This document shows, in pieces, positions 54,217-62,695 of a DNA stretch of 64,000 nucleotides; position 1 is the stretch's first letter; every line of letters begins with the position of its first letter. A program made the position numbers and the translations under genes. The DNA is from Chryseobacterium sp. BLS98 (lineage in GTDB: Bacteria > Bacteroidota > Bacteroidia > Flavobacteriales > Weeksellaceae). The notes below the pieces were generated by a model. It ran no database searches and was not told the DNA's origin. It was given only the letters and a program-made list of their open reading frames with translations. The stretch is taken from NCBI RefSeq assembly GCF_001045445.1, contig NZ_LFNF01000002.1:1054001-1118000 (forward strand), given 5' to 3'.

Positions 54217-54351
54217 ATGAAAAATGCTAAATCATTAAGCAGAGAGGCCCAAAAATCCATCGTTGGAGGTGCGGCCAGAGTTGTTTGCTGCGAATGGAAC
54301 GACCAGGGAAAATGCATCCTTTGGATCGGGCCGGGACAGTACTGCCCTTAA
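54217..54351 (+). CDS. 44-aa double-glycine leader peptide (bacteriocin/RiPP-like precursor)
   Basis: ATG 54217 to TAA 54349-54351. The leader MKNAKSLSREAQKSIVGG has the L..S.E....I.GG pattern of peptides exported and cut by C39-peptidase ABC transporters (Gly17-Gly18). The 26-residue core has four Cys (24, 25, 33, 43), is Trp/Gly-rich and ends QYCP, so it could be disulfide-bonded or post-translationally modified. Flanked by a -7 box and a strong terminator, so it is an independent transcript. No transporter, rSAM enzyme or immunity gene is adjacent. Similar orphans are common in Chryseobacterium. Confidence 0.75.
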   Translation: MKNAKSLSREAQKSIVGGAARVVCCEWNDQGKCILWIGPGQYCP

Positions 54352-54379
54352 TTCACAGAATTATTAGAGTTAAATACAA

Positions 54380-54410
54380 AAAGCCGGAAGTTTTCCGGCT
54401 TTGTCTTTTT
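54380..54410 (+). terminator. intrinsic terminator of the peptide gene
   Basis: AAAGCCGGAA-GTT-TTCCGGCTTT with a T-rich tail, 28 bp after the stop. Confidence 0.9.
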
Positions 54411-54527
54411 ATTTTTTCTGCCAAATTTTCACACTCGAAAATAAAATTCTGCCATTTCATCCATAGCTGCCTCATGGCATACATTTAGAGAATTATAACA
54501 GAGAATTAATTAAAAAATAAATATATT

Positions 54528-54806
54528 ATGTCAGTAAACTTTAAACCATTAGCAGACAGAGTTTTGATCGAGCCGATCGCTGCAGAAACTAAAACAGCTT
54601 CAGGTATTATTATTCCGGACACCGCAAAAGAAAAACCACAGGAAGGTACAGTAGTAGCAGTAGGTCCAGGAAAAAAAGATGAGCCTACAACTGTTCAGGT
54701 AGGTGACAAAGTTCTTTACGGAAAATATTCAGGTTCTGAGCTAAAATTGGAAGGGAAAGATTACTTAATTGTAAAAGAAGGAGATCTTTTAGGAATCATC
54801 GGGTAA
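54528..54806 (+). CDS. groES: co-chaperonin GroES
   Basis: 92 residues, the normal length. [11 protein letters not shown] at the N terminus, the mobile-loop region [14 protein letters not shown], and [19 protein letters not shown] at the C terminus. Caps GroEL during folding. Usually directly followed by groEL; here a four-helix-bundle gene intervenes, so the groES-groEL gap is ~450 bp. Confidence 0.97.
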   Translation: MSVNFKPLADRVLIEPIAAETKTASGIIIPDTAKEKPQEGTVVAVGPGKKDEPTTVQVGDKVLYGKYSGSELKLEGKDYLIVKEGDLLGIIG

Positions 54807-54821
54807 AAAGCAGTAGGCATT

Positions 54822-54839
54822 AGGCGATAAGCAATAGGC
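54822..54839. repeat. left inverted repeat of the four-helix-bundle insertion
   Basis: AGGCGATAAGCAATAGGC; 15 of 18 positions match the reverse complement of 55217-55234. It ends one base before the ATG of the enclosed gene. Confidence 0.7.
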
Positions 54840-54840
54840 A

Positions 54841-55200
54841 ATGAGAGACTACAAAAGATATGACGTTTGGAAACTTGCCCACGAGTTGGTAAAAGAAATT
54901 TACATCATTTCTGAAAACTTTCCAAAATCGGAGCTTTTTGGTTTAACCTCTCAAATAAGGAGATCATCAGTCTCTATTCCAACAAATATTGCAGAAGGCT
55001 GCGGAAGATCTACAGACAAAGAATTTGCAAGATTTTTAGAAATAAGTATTGGTTCAACCAACGAAACCGAATATTTACTTTTACTTTCCTGCGATTTGGG
55101 TTTCTCTTCCGAGGACCAACTAATAAGCCTCAATCCAAAACTGAATTTAATCAGACAAAAAATCATACAACTTAGAAAAAAATTATTAAATAATAATTAA
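54841..55200 (+). CDS. four helix bundle protein (23S rRNA intervening-sequence family)
   Basis: 119 residues with the family hallmarks: DYKRYDVWKLAHELVKEIY, then GLTSQIRRSSVSIPTNIAEG near residues 34-53, GRSTDKEFARFLEISIGSTNETEYLL, and a Lys-rich final helix. These proteins are found inside rRNA intervening sequences and as solitary genes with repeats; biochemical function is uncertain (nucleic-acid binding proposed). The gene is placed between groES and groEL and flanked by inverted 18-bp repeats, so it appears to be inserted. Confidence 0.92.
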   Translation: MRDYKRYDVWKLAHELVKEIYIISENFPKSELFGLTSQIRRSSVSIPTNIAEGCGRSTDKEFARFLEISIGSTNETEYLLLLSCDLGFSSEDQLISLNPKLNLIRQKIIQLRKKLLNNN

Positions 55201-55216
55201 CAGCTTCCAGGCAAAA

Positions 55217-55234
55217 GCTTACTGCTTATTGCCT
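55217..55234. repeat. right inverted repeat of the four-helix-bundle insertion
   Basis: GCTTACTGCTTATTGCCT, imperfect inverse of 54822-54839. It is followed by further short AAGCTT repeats just before groEL. Confidence 0.7.
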
Positions 55235-55236
55235 GA

Positions 55237-56880
<1,644 letters not shown>

Positions 56881-56910
56881 CAGGGTGTCGCTGAGACAAT
56901 TTAATATACT

Positions 56911-56942
56911 AACCGCTCTATTTTCATAGGGCGGTTTTTTGT
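56911..56942 (+). terminator. intrinsic terminator of groEL (copy A)
   Basis: AACCGCTCT / AGGGCGGTT stem followed by six T. The same hairpin recurs, altered, at 61682-61712 and 62634-62667. Confidence 0.9.
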
Positions 56943-56984
56943 TTAAATTATGGTTTTCTGTAAGGAAATATTATCCAAATATTT

Positions 56985-56992
56985 TAAATTTG
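56985..56992 (+). promoter_or_regulatory. -7 box before the HEPN-like gene
   Basis: TAAATTTG, 125 bp upstream of the ATG at 57118; no clear -33. The rest of the leader is AT-rich. Confidence 0.35.
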
Positions 56993-57117
56993 TAGCAAAG
57001 ACCAAATTTGTAGAAATAATAAGATCTTTACCTTATAACTAGGGAAACTTGTAAGTTTAATTAAAAGAATTGCTAATAAAATAGCTTTATACACTCAACA
57101 CAAATCTAATATTACGT

Positions 57118-57657
57118 ATGAAATTCAATGAAACTTCTAAAAATACAATCCACCATGAATATGGCAATTTTCTGATTGAATTTGAACAATTAGTTTTAAC
57201 AATCAAAATCACAATTATAGCATTATTTGGAATTCAGGGCCTTAAAGACCATAATTATTTAAGGATAGTTTTGCAAGATCAAACCGCTTATCCTCTTAAT
57301 GCAAAACTCAGGAGTTTAATGTCCCATTACTATAAAGATGAAGATAAAAAGTTTAAAATTATTGATAGGCTTTTTATTTTAGTTAATGATATAATTGAAA
57401 AAAGAAACTTTATTGTACATGGCACATCTTTTATTTATAGTACAAATATAGATTCTGACTTAATAAAAGATAAAATTGGAAAATTTGGAATCAAAGTAGA
57501 AGAAGAAAAATTAACAGTTGAGTCACTAGCAGAGTTAACTAAAAAAGTTAAACTAGCAGAAAGAAAGTTTAACAACTTAACGCTCTGTATATATGAACCT
57601 GATAGAGATTTAAATAAATATTTCTCAAATGAACAGCTAGATTTACTAAAAGTATAA
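57118..57657 (+). CDS. HEPN-like protein (RX4H motif)
   Basis: 179 residues, mostly alpha-helical with no signal peptide. The stretch IIEKRNFIVHGTSFIY (residues ~92-107) contains R96-N-F-I-V-H101, the RX4-6H active-site motif of HEPN ribonucleases, in the usual place before a Gly. Many HEPN proteins are RNase toxins in toxin-antitoxin and phage-defence systems. Family placement rests on this motif and helix pattern, not on a search. The RelA/SpoT-domain gene follows 135 bp later on the same strand. AT-rich codons unlike the neighbouring groEL point to horizontal acquisition. Confidence 0.65.
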   Translation: MKFNETSKNTIHHEYGNFLIEFEQLVLTIKITIIALFGIQGLKDHNYLRIVLQDQTAYPLNAKLRSLMSHYYKDEDKKFKIIDRLFILVNDIIEKRNFIVHGTSFIYSTNIDSDLIKDKIGKFGIKVEEEKLTVESLAELTKKVKLAERKFNNLTLCIYEPDRDLNKYFSNEQLDLLKV

Positions 57658-57792
57658 TTACACGTTCTTCTGTAAATCAAATTTTTAAGTAACCTAATTC
57701 ATGGAAAAAATATATGTTTCGCTTGTCAAAATTTAATTTTTAGTAGAATTTGGTTAGCACTTCGTCAATACTTTTCCCATTAACAGAAATTC

Positions 57793-58779
57793 ATGAAAAA
57801 ACCGACCTCACAAGAATTAGAAATTGAATATAAAGATTCTCATTCAAAATTTGAAAGACTGCACAATTCATTAATAGACCAATTAAATGAATTATTAAAG
57901 ACGCAAAATATAAAGCTAGGGTTTCCTATTCAATCAAGAATTAAAGACTATGATTCTTTACTTAATAAAATAGAAAATGGAAGATTTAATTTAAAAAAGT
58001 CAATTTTTGAATTACAGGATATAATTGGTTTTAGATTTATTCTCCTGTTTAATAAAGACATATCCATAATCGAAAAGCATATAAAAGAAAATTTAAATGT
58101 AATTAAAAAGTATAATACTTCAGATAAATTACTGGACAATCAGTTTGGTTATTCATCATTACATTATATAGTTAAAATACCTGATACCTGGGCAAATGTG
58201 CCAACTTTTAAAGGTTTAGAAAATATTCAAGTTGAAATTCAAATAAGAACAATTTCTCAACATATATGGGCAGAAGCATCAAATAATTTACAATATAAAA
58301 ATGTAGAAAGTGTTCCTAAAGAAGTAAGCAGATCAATTAGCAGAATTTCAGCACTTTTAGAAACTATAGATTTTGAATTTGATAGACTTCTAATTGAACG
58401 TGATAAATACAAACAAACAGTAAAAAACATTGAAAATAGTGAAATTTTAAATGTAGATATTCTAGAAAACATCCTTGATAATAAATTGCCAATGTTAAAC
58501 AAGAAGAAAGGCGAGCCTTTTTCACAATTAATCATCGATTTAAAAGAATTTGGAGTAACTACTATTAAACAACTTGAATCACTTATAGCCGAAAATTATA
58601 GTCAAATAATGAAAAATGATTTACAAATGGTACAAGATTTAATAACAAGTGGTGAAACAAATGAAAGATTAAGTTCGGGTATTTATTATTCACATGTTGG
58701 ATTAACAAGGGAAGCATTATTTGTCAAATTTGGTGAAGATTGGACAAAATATAATACAAGTAGATACAAAAAGCGATAA
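57793..58779 (+). CDS. RelA/SpoT-domain protein (small alarmone synthetase-like)
   Basis: 328 residues. The synthetase domain (residues ~40-170) shows SRIKDYDSLLNKI, LQDIIGFRFIL, QFGYSSLHYIV (guanine-stacking Tyr) and VEIQIRTISQHIWAEASNN, the standard (p)ppGpp-synthetase blocks; the usual WAE.EH has Asn for the His. There is no HD hydrolase domain and no TGS/ACT region. A helical C-terminal extension of ~150 residues follows with a GIYYSHVGLTREAL block. Could be a housekeeping-type small alarmone synthetase or a toxSAS-like toxin; the HEPN neighbour favours a defence role, which is inference. Confidence 0.85.
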   Translation: MKKPTSQELEIEYKDSHSKFERLHNSLIDQLNELLKTQNIKLGFPIQSRIKDYDSLLNKIENGRFNLKKSIFELQDIIGFRFILLFNKDISIIEKHIKENLNVIKKYNTSDKLLDNQFGYSSLHYIVKIPDTWANVPTFKGLENIQVEIQIRTISQHIWAEASNNLQYKNVESVPKEVSRSISRISALLETIDFEFDRLLIERDKYKQTVKNIENSEILNVDILENILDNKLPMLNKKKGEPFSQLIIDLKEFGVTTIKQLESLIAENYSQIMKNDLQMVQDLITSGETNERLSSGIYYSHVGLTREALFVKFGEDWTKYNTSRYKKR

Positions 58780-58997
58780 GGTTTAAACATCGGTTTGGCG
58801 AAATACGGGCTAAGAGAAAAATTCAAAATTTCCGTATCCTTATTCTCCAAAATCTGTTCACTTTTGTTTTTTTATTATAAGTTTTACCCAAAGGCTTACA
58901 ATTGGCTCTGTTTTGAGCTGAATTAAACTTTCACTCAATCCAATACCAAACTATTGCAAAGCCTCGACCTTTATTCTATTAACGGATTTAATAAATA

Positions 58998-59030
58998 AAA
59001 AGAAAGTCCCAACTCTCGTTAGGATTTTTT
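58998..59030. terminator. probable bidirectional terminator
   Basis: AGTCCCAAC-TCTC-GTTAGGATT imperfect stem with A-rich and T-rich flanks, between the convergent SAS and XRE genes; 58780-58997 holds no gene. Confidence 0.55.
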
Positions 59031-59327
59031 TTTATTTTTATTTTTAAATTCTTTTTGTAGATCTTCAATCTCTCTTTCAATCTTTTTTAATTCTTTGTCA
59101 GTTAGCTTTGTAAATAAAAATAACATATCAATTTCAAAAAAATTACAAAGTTTAACAAGGTTTTCTATTGTTGGATTGGTTTCAGCCCGTTCAATTCTAC
59201 CAACGTGATTACTTGATAGATTAAGTTCATTTCCAAGTTGGAACTGTGAAAGATTTTTCTTTAGCCTATGTAATTGAATAAGCTTTCCAATTTGAAATTT
59301 TAATTCTTCAATGTCCCATTTATACAT
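59019..59327 (-). CDS. XRE-family HTH regulator with C-terminal coiled coil
   Basis: 102 residues from MYKWDIEELKFQIG; upstream in-frame codons to 59441 cross the promoter and operator region and are rejected. HTH: LIQLHRLKKNLSQFQLGNEL, then SSNHVGRIERAETNPTIENLVKL. The tail is a charged coiled coil (TDKELKKIEREIEDLQKEF). An 18-bp perfect palindrome 34 bp upstream is a natural operator, covering both its own promoter and the divergent one reading to the structured RNA. Confidence 0.85.
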   Translation of the reverse strand: MYKWDIEELKFQIGKLIQLHRLKKNLSQFQLGNELNLSSNHVGRIERAETNPTIENLVKLCNFFEIDMLFLFTKLTDKELKKIEREIEDLQKEFKNKNKKKS

Positions 59328-59360
59328 AAGGTAAATTTTAGACTTTCTAAAGTTTCTCAT

Positions 59361-59378
59361 CAACACATATATGTGTTG
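59361..59378. promoter_or_regulatory. 18-bp perfect palindrome, candidate operator
   Basis: CAACACATATATGTGTTG, fully self-complementary, between the XRE gene and a rightward -7 box. Its last TTG (59376-59378) lies where a -33 element for that box would be, though with a short 15-bp spacer. Confidence 0.6.
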
Positions 59379-59393
59379 TATTATTTTTTTTAT

Positions 59394-59401
59394 TATATTT
59401 G
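59394..59401 (+). promoter_or_regulatory. -7 box driving the structured RNA
   Basis: TATATTTG fits TAnnTTTG. The predicted transcript begins near 59408 with a perfect hairpin AAGCTACA-AGAAA-TGTAGCTT (59408-59428). Confidence 0.5.
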
Positions 59402-59470
59402 TAAAATAAGCTACAAGAAATGTAGCTTTGCGATACTTCAACGAATATTAGAAGCTATTGCTTAGAATCT

Positions 59471-59579
59471 CGATCTGAAAACTGGTAATTTTTAAACATG
59501 CGAGACGATAAGCTAGAAGCTCACGACCTAGGCGTGGGCTCTCTTATCTGCATGTAAGGTATACCAGTACCTCAGATCG
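59471..59579 (+). ncRNA. 109-nt rod-shaped structured RNA, candidate 6S-like RNA
   Basis: Nested complementary blocks, outer to inner: CGATCTGA/TCAGATCG, ACTGGTA/TACCAGT, an open internal bulge, CATGC/GCATG, GATAAG/CTTATC and AGCTCACG/CGTGGGCT closing a 7-nt loop. This is one long rod with a central unpaired region, the architecture of 6S RNA, and its length is near that of the flavobacterial 6S-Flavo family. No ORF covers it. Identity as 6S is an inference; a covariance-model search (RF01685) would decide. Strand chosen from the upstream -7 box. Confidence 0.5.
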
Positions 59580-59599
59580 GATATTGTAGAGTCTCATGC

Positions 59600-59790
59600 C
59601 GTTTTTATTTTCATGCTGTTCTGTTTTTCTACAACCATCTTTTTCTAAGCCTGCTTTACAACATAAAGTATCATGATACGGTACAATGGGGTGTACAATC
59701 CATTGCGGCTTTAGGGCTTTTAGAAAAACACAAATTCTATCATATTCATTAGGCTTGTATGGGAAGGAAGTTCAGGCGGGCTTCTTCCTT
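59600..59790 (+). other. structured leader upstream of the 174-aa gene
   Basis: Contains GTATCATGATAC (perfect 12-bp palindrome), CAATGG/CCATTG, TTTTTCTAAGCC against GGGCTTTTAGAAAAA, and a final GGAAGGAAG/CTTCTTCC hairpin followed by T (about 59762-59790). Could be an attenuator or a second ncRNA; no ORF seen. Confidence 0.4.
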
Positions 59791-59828
59791 TACAGCCAGT
59801 AAAATCGTACAGTAAAAAATACAAAATC

Positions 59829-60353
59829 ATGAAAAAAAACAGAACAGACTTTCAGTCCCGGCTTGGGAAAGGCCGGAAGAAACATTGCGGCACACAGCTA
59901 ATGGAAAACTATTTTAAGCTCAATGACTTGACAGCATCCAAAGAGCTGCTAAACGATATTATAAGTTATGCGGTAAAAAGAAATAGCTGGATAAAAGAAC
60001 ATCCGTCCGTTATCCTTCATTTTCAGCAGGCAATACGGTCATTCATTCGTGCAGGCTACCTCATTGCACTACAGGAAAAGAAAACAGCCACAACTACCCA
60101 GCTGGAAGGTATTTCTCCGTTGGTTCTTGGCCTGCTTTCGGAGAAGGAATTCCAAAATCCTCTGTTGGTATTTAGAAAAGCCTTCAAAGAATACAGCGTA
60201 AAAGAATTTGATTATTTCATGTCCGGAATGGTCTATTTCTCACTGGGAATCTATGACCATCTCCCGGAAAGAAATATGATAAGCCCGTACATTCACCTAA
60301 GCAAAATGCTGGATGCAGCGTACCTTATTCTTGAAAGAAGAGAAAAAAATTAA
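59829..60353 (+). CDS. 174-aa protein of unknown function
   Basis: Not recognised. Starts MKKNRTDFQSRLGKGRKKHC, a strongly basic N terminus, then all-helical: LTASKELLNDIISYAVKRNSW, FQQAIRSFIRAGYLI, and LSKMLDAAYLILERREK at the end. No signal peptide, membrane segment or known catalytic motif. The basic head suggests nucleic-acid binding. Preceded by ~500 bp holding an XRE-facing palindrome, a 6S-like hairpin and further stem-loops, an unusually structured leader. GC content looks higher than in the HEPN/SAS genes, so it may have a separate origin. Confidence 0.7.
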   Translation: MKKNRTDFQSRLGKGRKKHCGTQLMENYFKLNDLTASKELLNDIISYAVKRNSWIKEHPSVILHFQQAIRSFIRAGYLIALQEKKTATTTQLEGISPLVLGLLSEKEFQNPLLVFRKAFKEYSVKEFDYFMSGMVYFSLGIYDHLPERNMISPYIHLSKMLDAAYLILERREKN

Positions 60354-60466
60354 AGCTTTTAAAATCACACAAAAGTGTTATTCCAGAATTTAAATTACGT
60401 TGATACATTTGGTAGAAACCGATAAGCCGAAAACGGACAGAGTAGGCATAATTTAAATTTAAAAAA
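60354..60466 (+). promoter_or_regulatory. upstream region of the transglutaminase-fold gene, related to 61717-61845
   Basis: Shares blocks in the same order with 61717-61845: an AAATYACACAAAAG box, a TTTG-containing -7-like site (TACATTTG here), AACGGACA, AGTAGGCA and AATTTAA just before the ATG. Confidence 0.5.
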
Positions 60467-61549
60467 ATGAGTCAATTTAACAGTACTATTCACTTAATAG
60501 GAAGACACCCCGAAATCGCAAGAAATGAAGATTTTATACAATGGAACAGGATTCATGGATCTCAAATCTGGCACGAAACAGAACCGGATTCCGAAGGAAT
60601 TTTTGATATTATTATTCAATCCCCTGATAAAAATGACATAATTGCATTCCATGTAAAACAAAGCAAAAATCAGAATGAAACTGAAATAAAATCAGAAATT
60701 CTTGAACATAAGACTTTTGATCTGTTAAACTCAAAATCAAATCGGCTATTCAGTTTAATTGAGGCCAATCGGGTTGCTAAAAGTAAAGAGAATATTCTTG
60801 CCATAAGACCCAAAATAGATTGGACCCAAAATGAAGTTAACTGGGAGATTGATCTTCTTGAAAACCAGACAGTCGAAAAATACATTTCGAACAATAATCA
60901 ACTAATTAAAATCAATACCCTACAATTGCCTGAAAAAACTACCCTTTCAACAACTGCACTTGGGTATAATGATTGGCTTGAAGAAAATGAATTACACCAT
61001 TTAAACAAATACAGAGCTCTGGCATCACAATGGGGCGGTCCGGCAATTACTGTTACTGATAAAGTATTCCGAATATTTCTAAAAACTAAAGAAAAAATGC
61101 TTTATGATGGTAACATCATTCATATTGGTGAGTTTACTTGGGCAGATAATCTGATAATTGATCAATTAGGCTATCGAGGTATTTGCGATGAATGGGCTGT
61201 TATCCAAATAACAATGTTAAGAGCGTTGGGCATTCCTTCTGTCTTGAAATTCCTCACTTTTAATTACAATGGAAAGCCTGCCGCCCATGCGTGTGTAGAA
61301 TGGTTAGATAATGGAACCTGGAAACACCTTGATGCCCTGTGGAATGCCTATGACAACAAATCTATTTATAGACAAAACGGAGCAACAAATGTCATGGTAA
61401 TGGATGCCAATTCTCCTAAAGACAGTGCATATAATGGCAATGCCTGGGGAGTTCCAGATATCAATGGAGATGGTAAACTTTATCCTTATGGTGATTTTAT
61501 TATAAATCCTGCCTACCCAGGTAATCAAAGACCTGGTTATAGTTATTAA
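60467..61549 (+). CDS. transglutaminase-fold protein without signal peptide
   Basis: 360 residues. The C-terminal half has a transglutaminase-like Cys-His-Asp triad: GYRGICDEWAVIQITMLRAL with Cys240, KPAAHACVEWL with His274 and TWKHLDALWNAYD with Asp289. An EF-hand/dockerin-like DINGDGKLYPYGD follows (331-343). The N-terminal ~150 residues (GRHPEIARNEDFIQWNRIHG start) are not recognised. It has no Sec signal, unlike most bacterial proteins of this fold. Function could be peptidase, protein cross-linking or deamidation. Its upstream DNA resembles that of the Cys-rich gene that follows. Confidence 0.75.
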   Translation: MSQFNSTIHLIGRHPEIARNEDFIQWNRIHGSQIWHETEPDSEGIFDIIIQSPDKNDIIAFHVKQSKNQNETEIKSEILEHKTFDLLNSKSNRLFSLIEANRVAKSKENILAIRPKIDWTQNEVNWEIDLLENQTVEKYISNNNQLIKINTLQLPEKTTLSTTALGYNDWLEENELHHLNKYRALASQWGGPAITVTDKVFRIFLKTKEKMLYDGNIIHIGEFTWADNLIIDQLGYRGICDEWAVIQITMLRALGIPSVLKFLTFNYNGKPAAHACVEWLDNGTWKHLDALWNAYDNKSIYRQNGATNVMVMDANSPKDSAYNGNAWGVPDINGDGKLYPYGDFIINPAYPGNQRPGYSY

Positions 61550-61681
61550 GCAATTTCAAAGAGATCACAATACAAATTCTAAAAAAATAGATAAAATTAA
61601 CCAAGATAGTTAATTATCCATACTGGTGTGAGTTTCTCACTGAGAATCAATCAATTTAAAAAATCTTTTCAAAAAACATTA

Positions 61682-61712
61682 AACCGCTCTATTTTTAAAG
61701 GGCGGTTTTTTG
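61682..61712 (+). terminator. terminator related to the groEL terminator (copy B)
   Basis: AACCGCTCT / AGGGCGGTT with T tail, same stem as 56911-56942; the preceding GAGTTTCTCACTGAGA (61630-61645) loosely recalls the groEL 3' flank. Terminates the transglutaminase gene. The rest of 61550-61681 is empty. Confidence 0.75.
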
Positions 61713-61716
61713 TTTT

Positions 61717-61845
61717 TGAATTTCCATAAAATTACACAAAAGGGTAATTGACAGGCGGCGGCTTATTTTACAACTTTGATATCATAAAAATAACGGACAA
61801 GCTGAACACCGTATTACAAAGTAGGCAACCTAATATTTAATTATT
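61717..61845 (+). promoter_or_regulatory. upstream region of the Cys-rich gene, related to 60354-60466
   Basis: See the paired region. Contains TTGACAGG and a CAACTTTG site, AACGGACA, AGTAGGCA and AATATTTAATT before the ATG at 61846. Confidence 0.5.
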
Positions 61846-62463
61846 ATGGAAAATCAAAATGAAGATGTTTTATTGGCCGCTCTATTAGAATTAGAAAAAA
61901 CCAATGAGAACAACTTAGCTTCTGGTGCCTGTATCTATACTCCGCCATCTGGTCGACCTCAATGCTTTCAAATGACACCCGAGCAATGTTCTGCAATTAA
62001 AGGGGTATATGTTGGAGGAAAATGTCCCAATACATTTGATGAAATTGATATTTCAAACCTTCAACAATTTGAAAATATAAGTAAAGGTAATACTGTATCT
62101 ATCCAACACTTAACAGCAACAGCAACTGAACAAGTGGAGACTAAAGGAAACCCTTATTTAATCGTTTTCATTAACAAATCTAACCGCTGTTTCACAAGCT
62201 ATAGATTTAGATTTATCAATAGTCCGAATTGGACCTCCTGGACAAGCATCAATATTTGTAGAACATGCAATTTAGGTTCAATACAGGATTGTTTTAATTC
62301 AAGACAATGGAAAGATTTATTTGTTATTGATTGTTCTGCTGGCGCGTTTGAACTTGAAATTAGAACTGACAAAAATCCACAAGGAGAATATTTTTTAATT
62401 CAGTCGGACACTTATGTACCAGACTGCACAAAAGCAGGCGGGGTCGTTTCTTGGGAAGAATAA
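61846..62463 (+). CDS. 10-cysteine protein of unknown function
   Basis: 205 residues, not recognised as a whole. Residues 1-28 (MENQNEDVLLAALLELEKTN, then ENNLASGA) resemble a peptide-export leader rather than a Sec signal. Residues 29-60 form a four-Cys unit (Cys29, 40, 48, 60) of the pattern G..QC...T..QC....G.Y.GG.C seen in secreted Cys-rich repeats. Six more Cys (115, 138, 141, 149, 163, 194) lie in a beta-rich second half. This fits a disulfide-rich exported protein; what secretes it is unclear. It shares leader DNA with the upstream transglutaminase gene. Confidence 0.7.
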   Translation: MENQNEDVLLAALLELEKTNENNLASGACIYTPPSGRPQCFQMTPEQCSAIKGVYVGGKCPNTFDEIDISNLQQFENISKGNTVSIQHLTATATEQVETKGNPYLIVFINKSNRCFTSYRFRFINSPNWTSWTSINICRTCNLGSIQDCFNSRQWKDLFVIDCSAGAFELEIRTDKNPQGEYFLIQSDTYVPDCTKAGGVVSWEE

Positions 62464-62545
62464 ACCCGCCACCAACAAGGTATTGCCAAAGCAGGCTGCA
62501 GGAATTCTATTGAACATTTTGCCATACTAACGAACAATTGTATCT

Positions 62546-62605
62546 GAAGTGAAAAAACACGAGCCAGCTATGAAAATACGTGATAAAGTACCGGGAATGT
62601 TGTAC
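62546..62605 (+). pseudogene. decayed 3' end of groEL
   Basis: 62546-62572 matches 56821-56847 of groEL at 26 of 27 positions (E-V-K-K-x-E-P-A-M). The next ~30 bp match loosely; the stop codon is replaced by TAC. The groEL 3' flank and terminator then follow. No groEL sequence is evident further upstream than about 62520, so this is a 3' fragment, not a second gene. Confidence 0.85.
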
Positions 62606-62633
62606 CTGTTGTCGCTGAAACAATTTAATATAC

Positions 62634-62668
62634 ATCCGCTCTATTATTCTATAGGGCGGATTTTTTGT
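62634..62668 (+). terminator. terminator related to the groEL terminator (copy C)
   Basis: ATCCGCTCTAT / ATAGGGCGGAT stem with compensated end base pairs and a T run; 62609-62631 matches the groEL 3' flank at 22 of 23 positions. Confidence 0.85.
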
Positions 62669-62695
62669 ATTATATTTGACAACTAACCATGATCT

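Noticed and set aside
54285..54488. 67-aa reading frame overlapping the double-glycine peptide gene
   Set aside because: It runs through the peptide gene's terminator and has no family-like sequence; the 44-aa frame has the leader, promoter and terminator.
59471..59579. Retron msr-msd or CRISPR tracrRNA-like element
   Set aside because: No reverse transcriptase, Cas gene or repeat array anywhere in the window; a single rod with a central bulge fits a 6S-type RNA better.
56881..62695. Integrative element with its own integrase at the groEL 3' end
   Set aside because: No integrase, transposase or conjugation gene is present in the block, so the insertion mechanism is left open.
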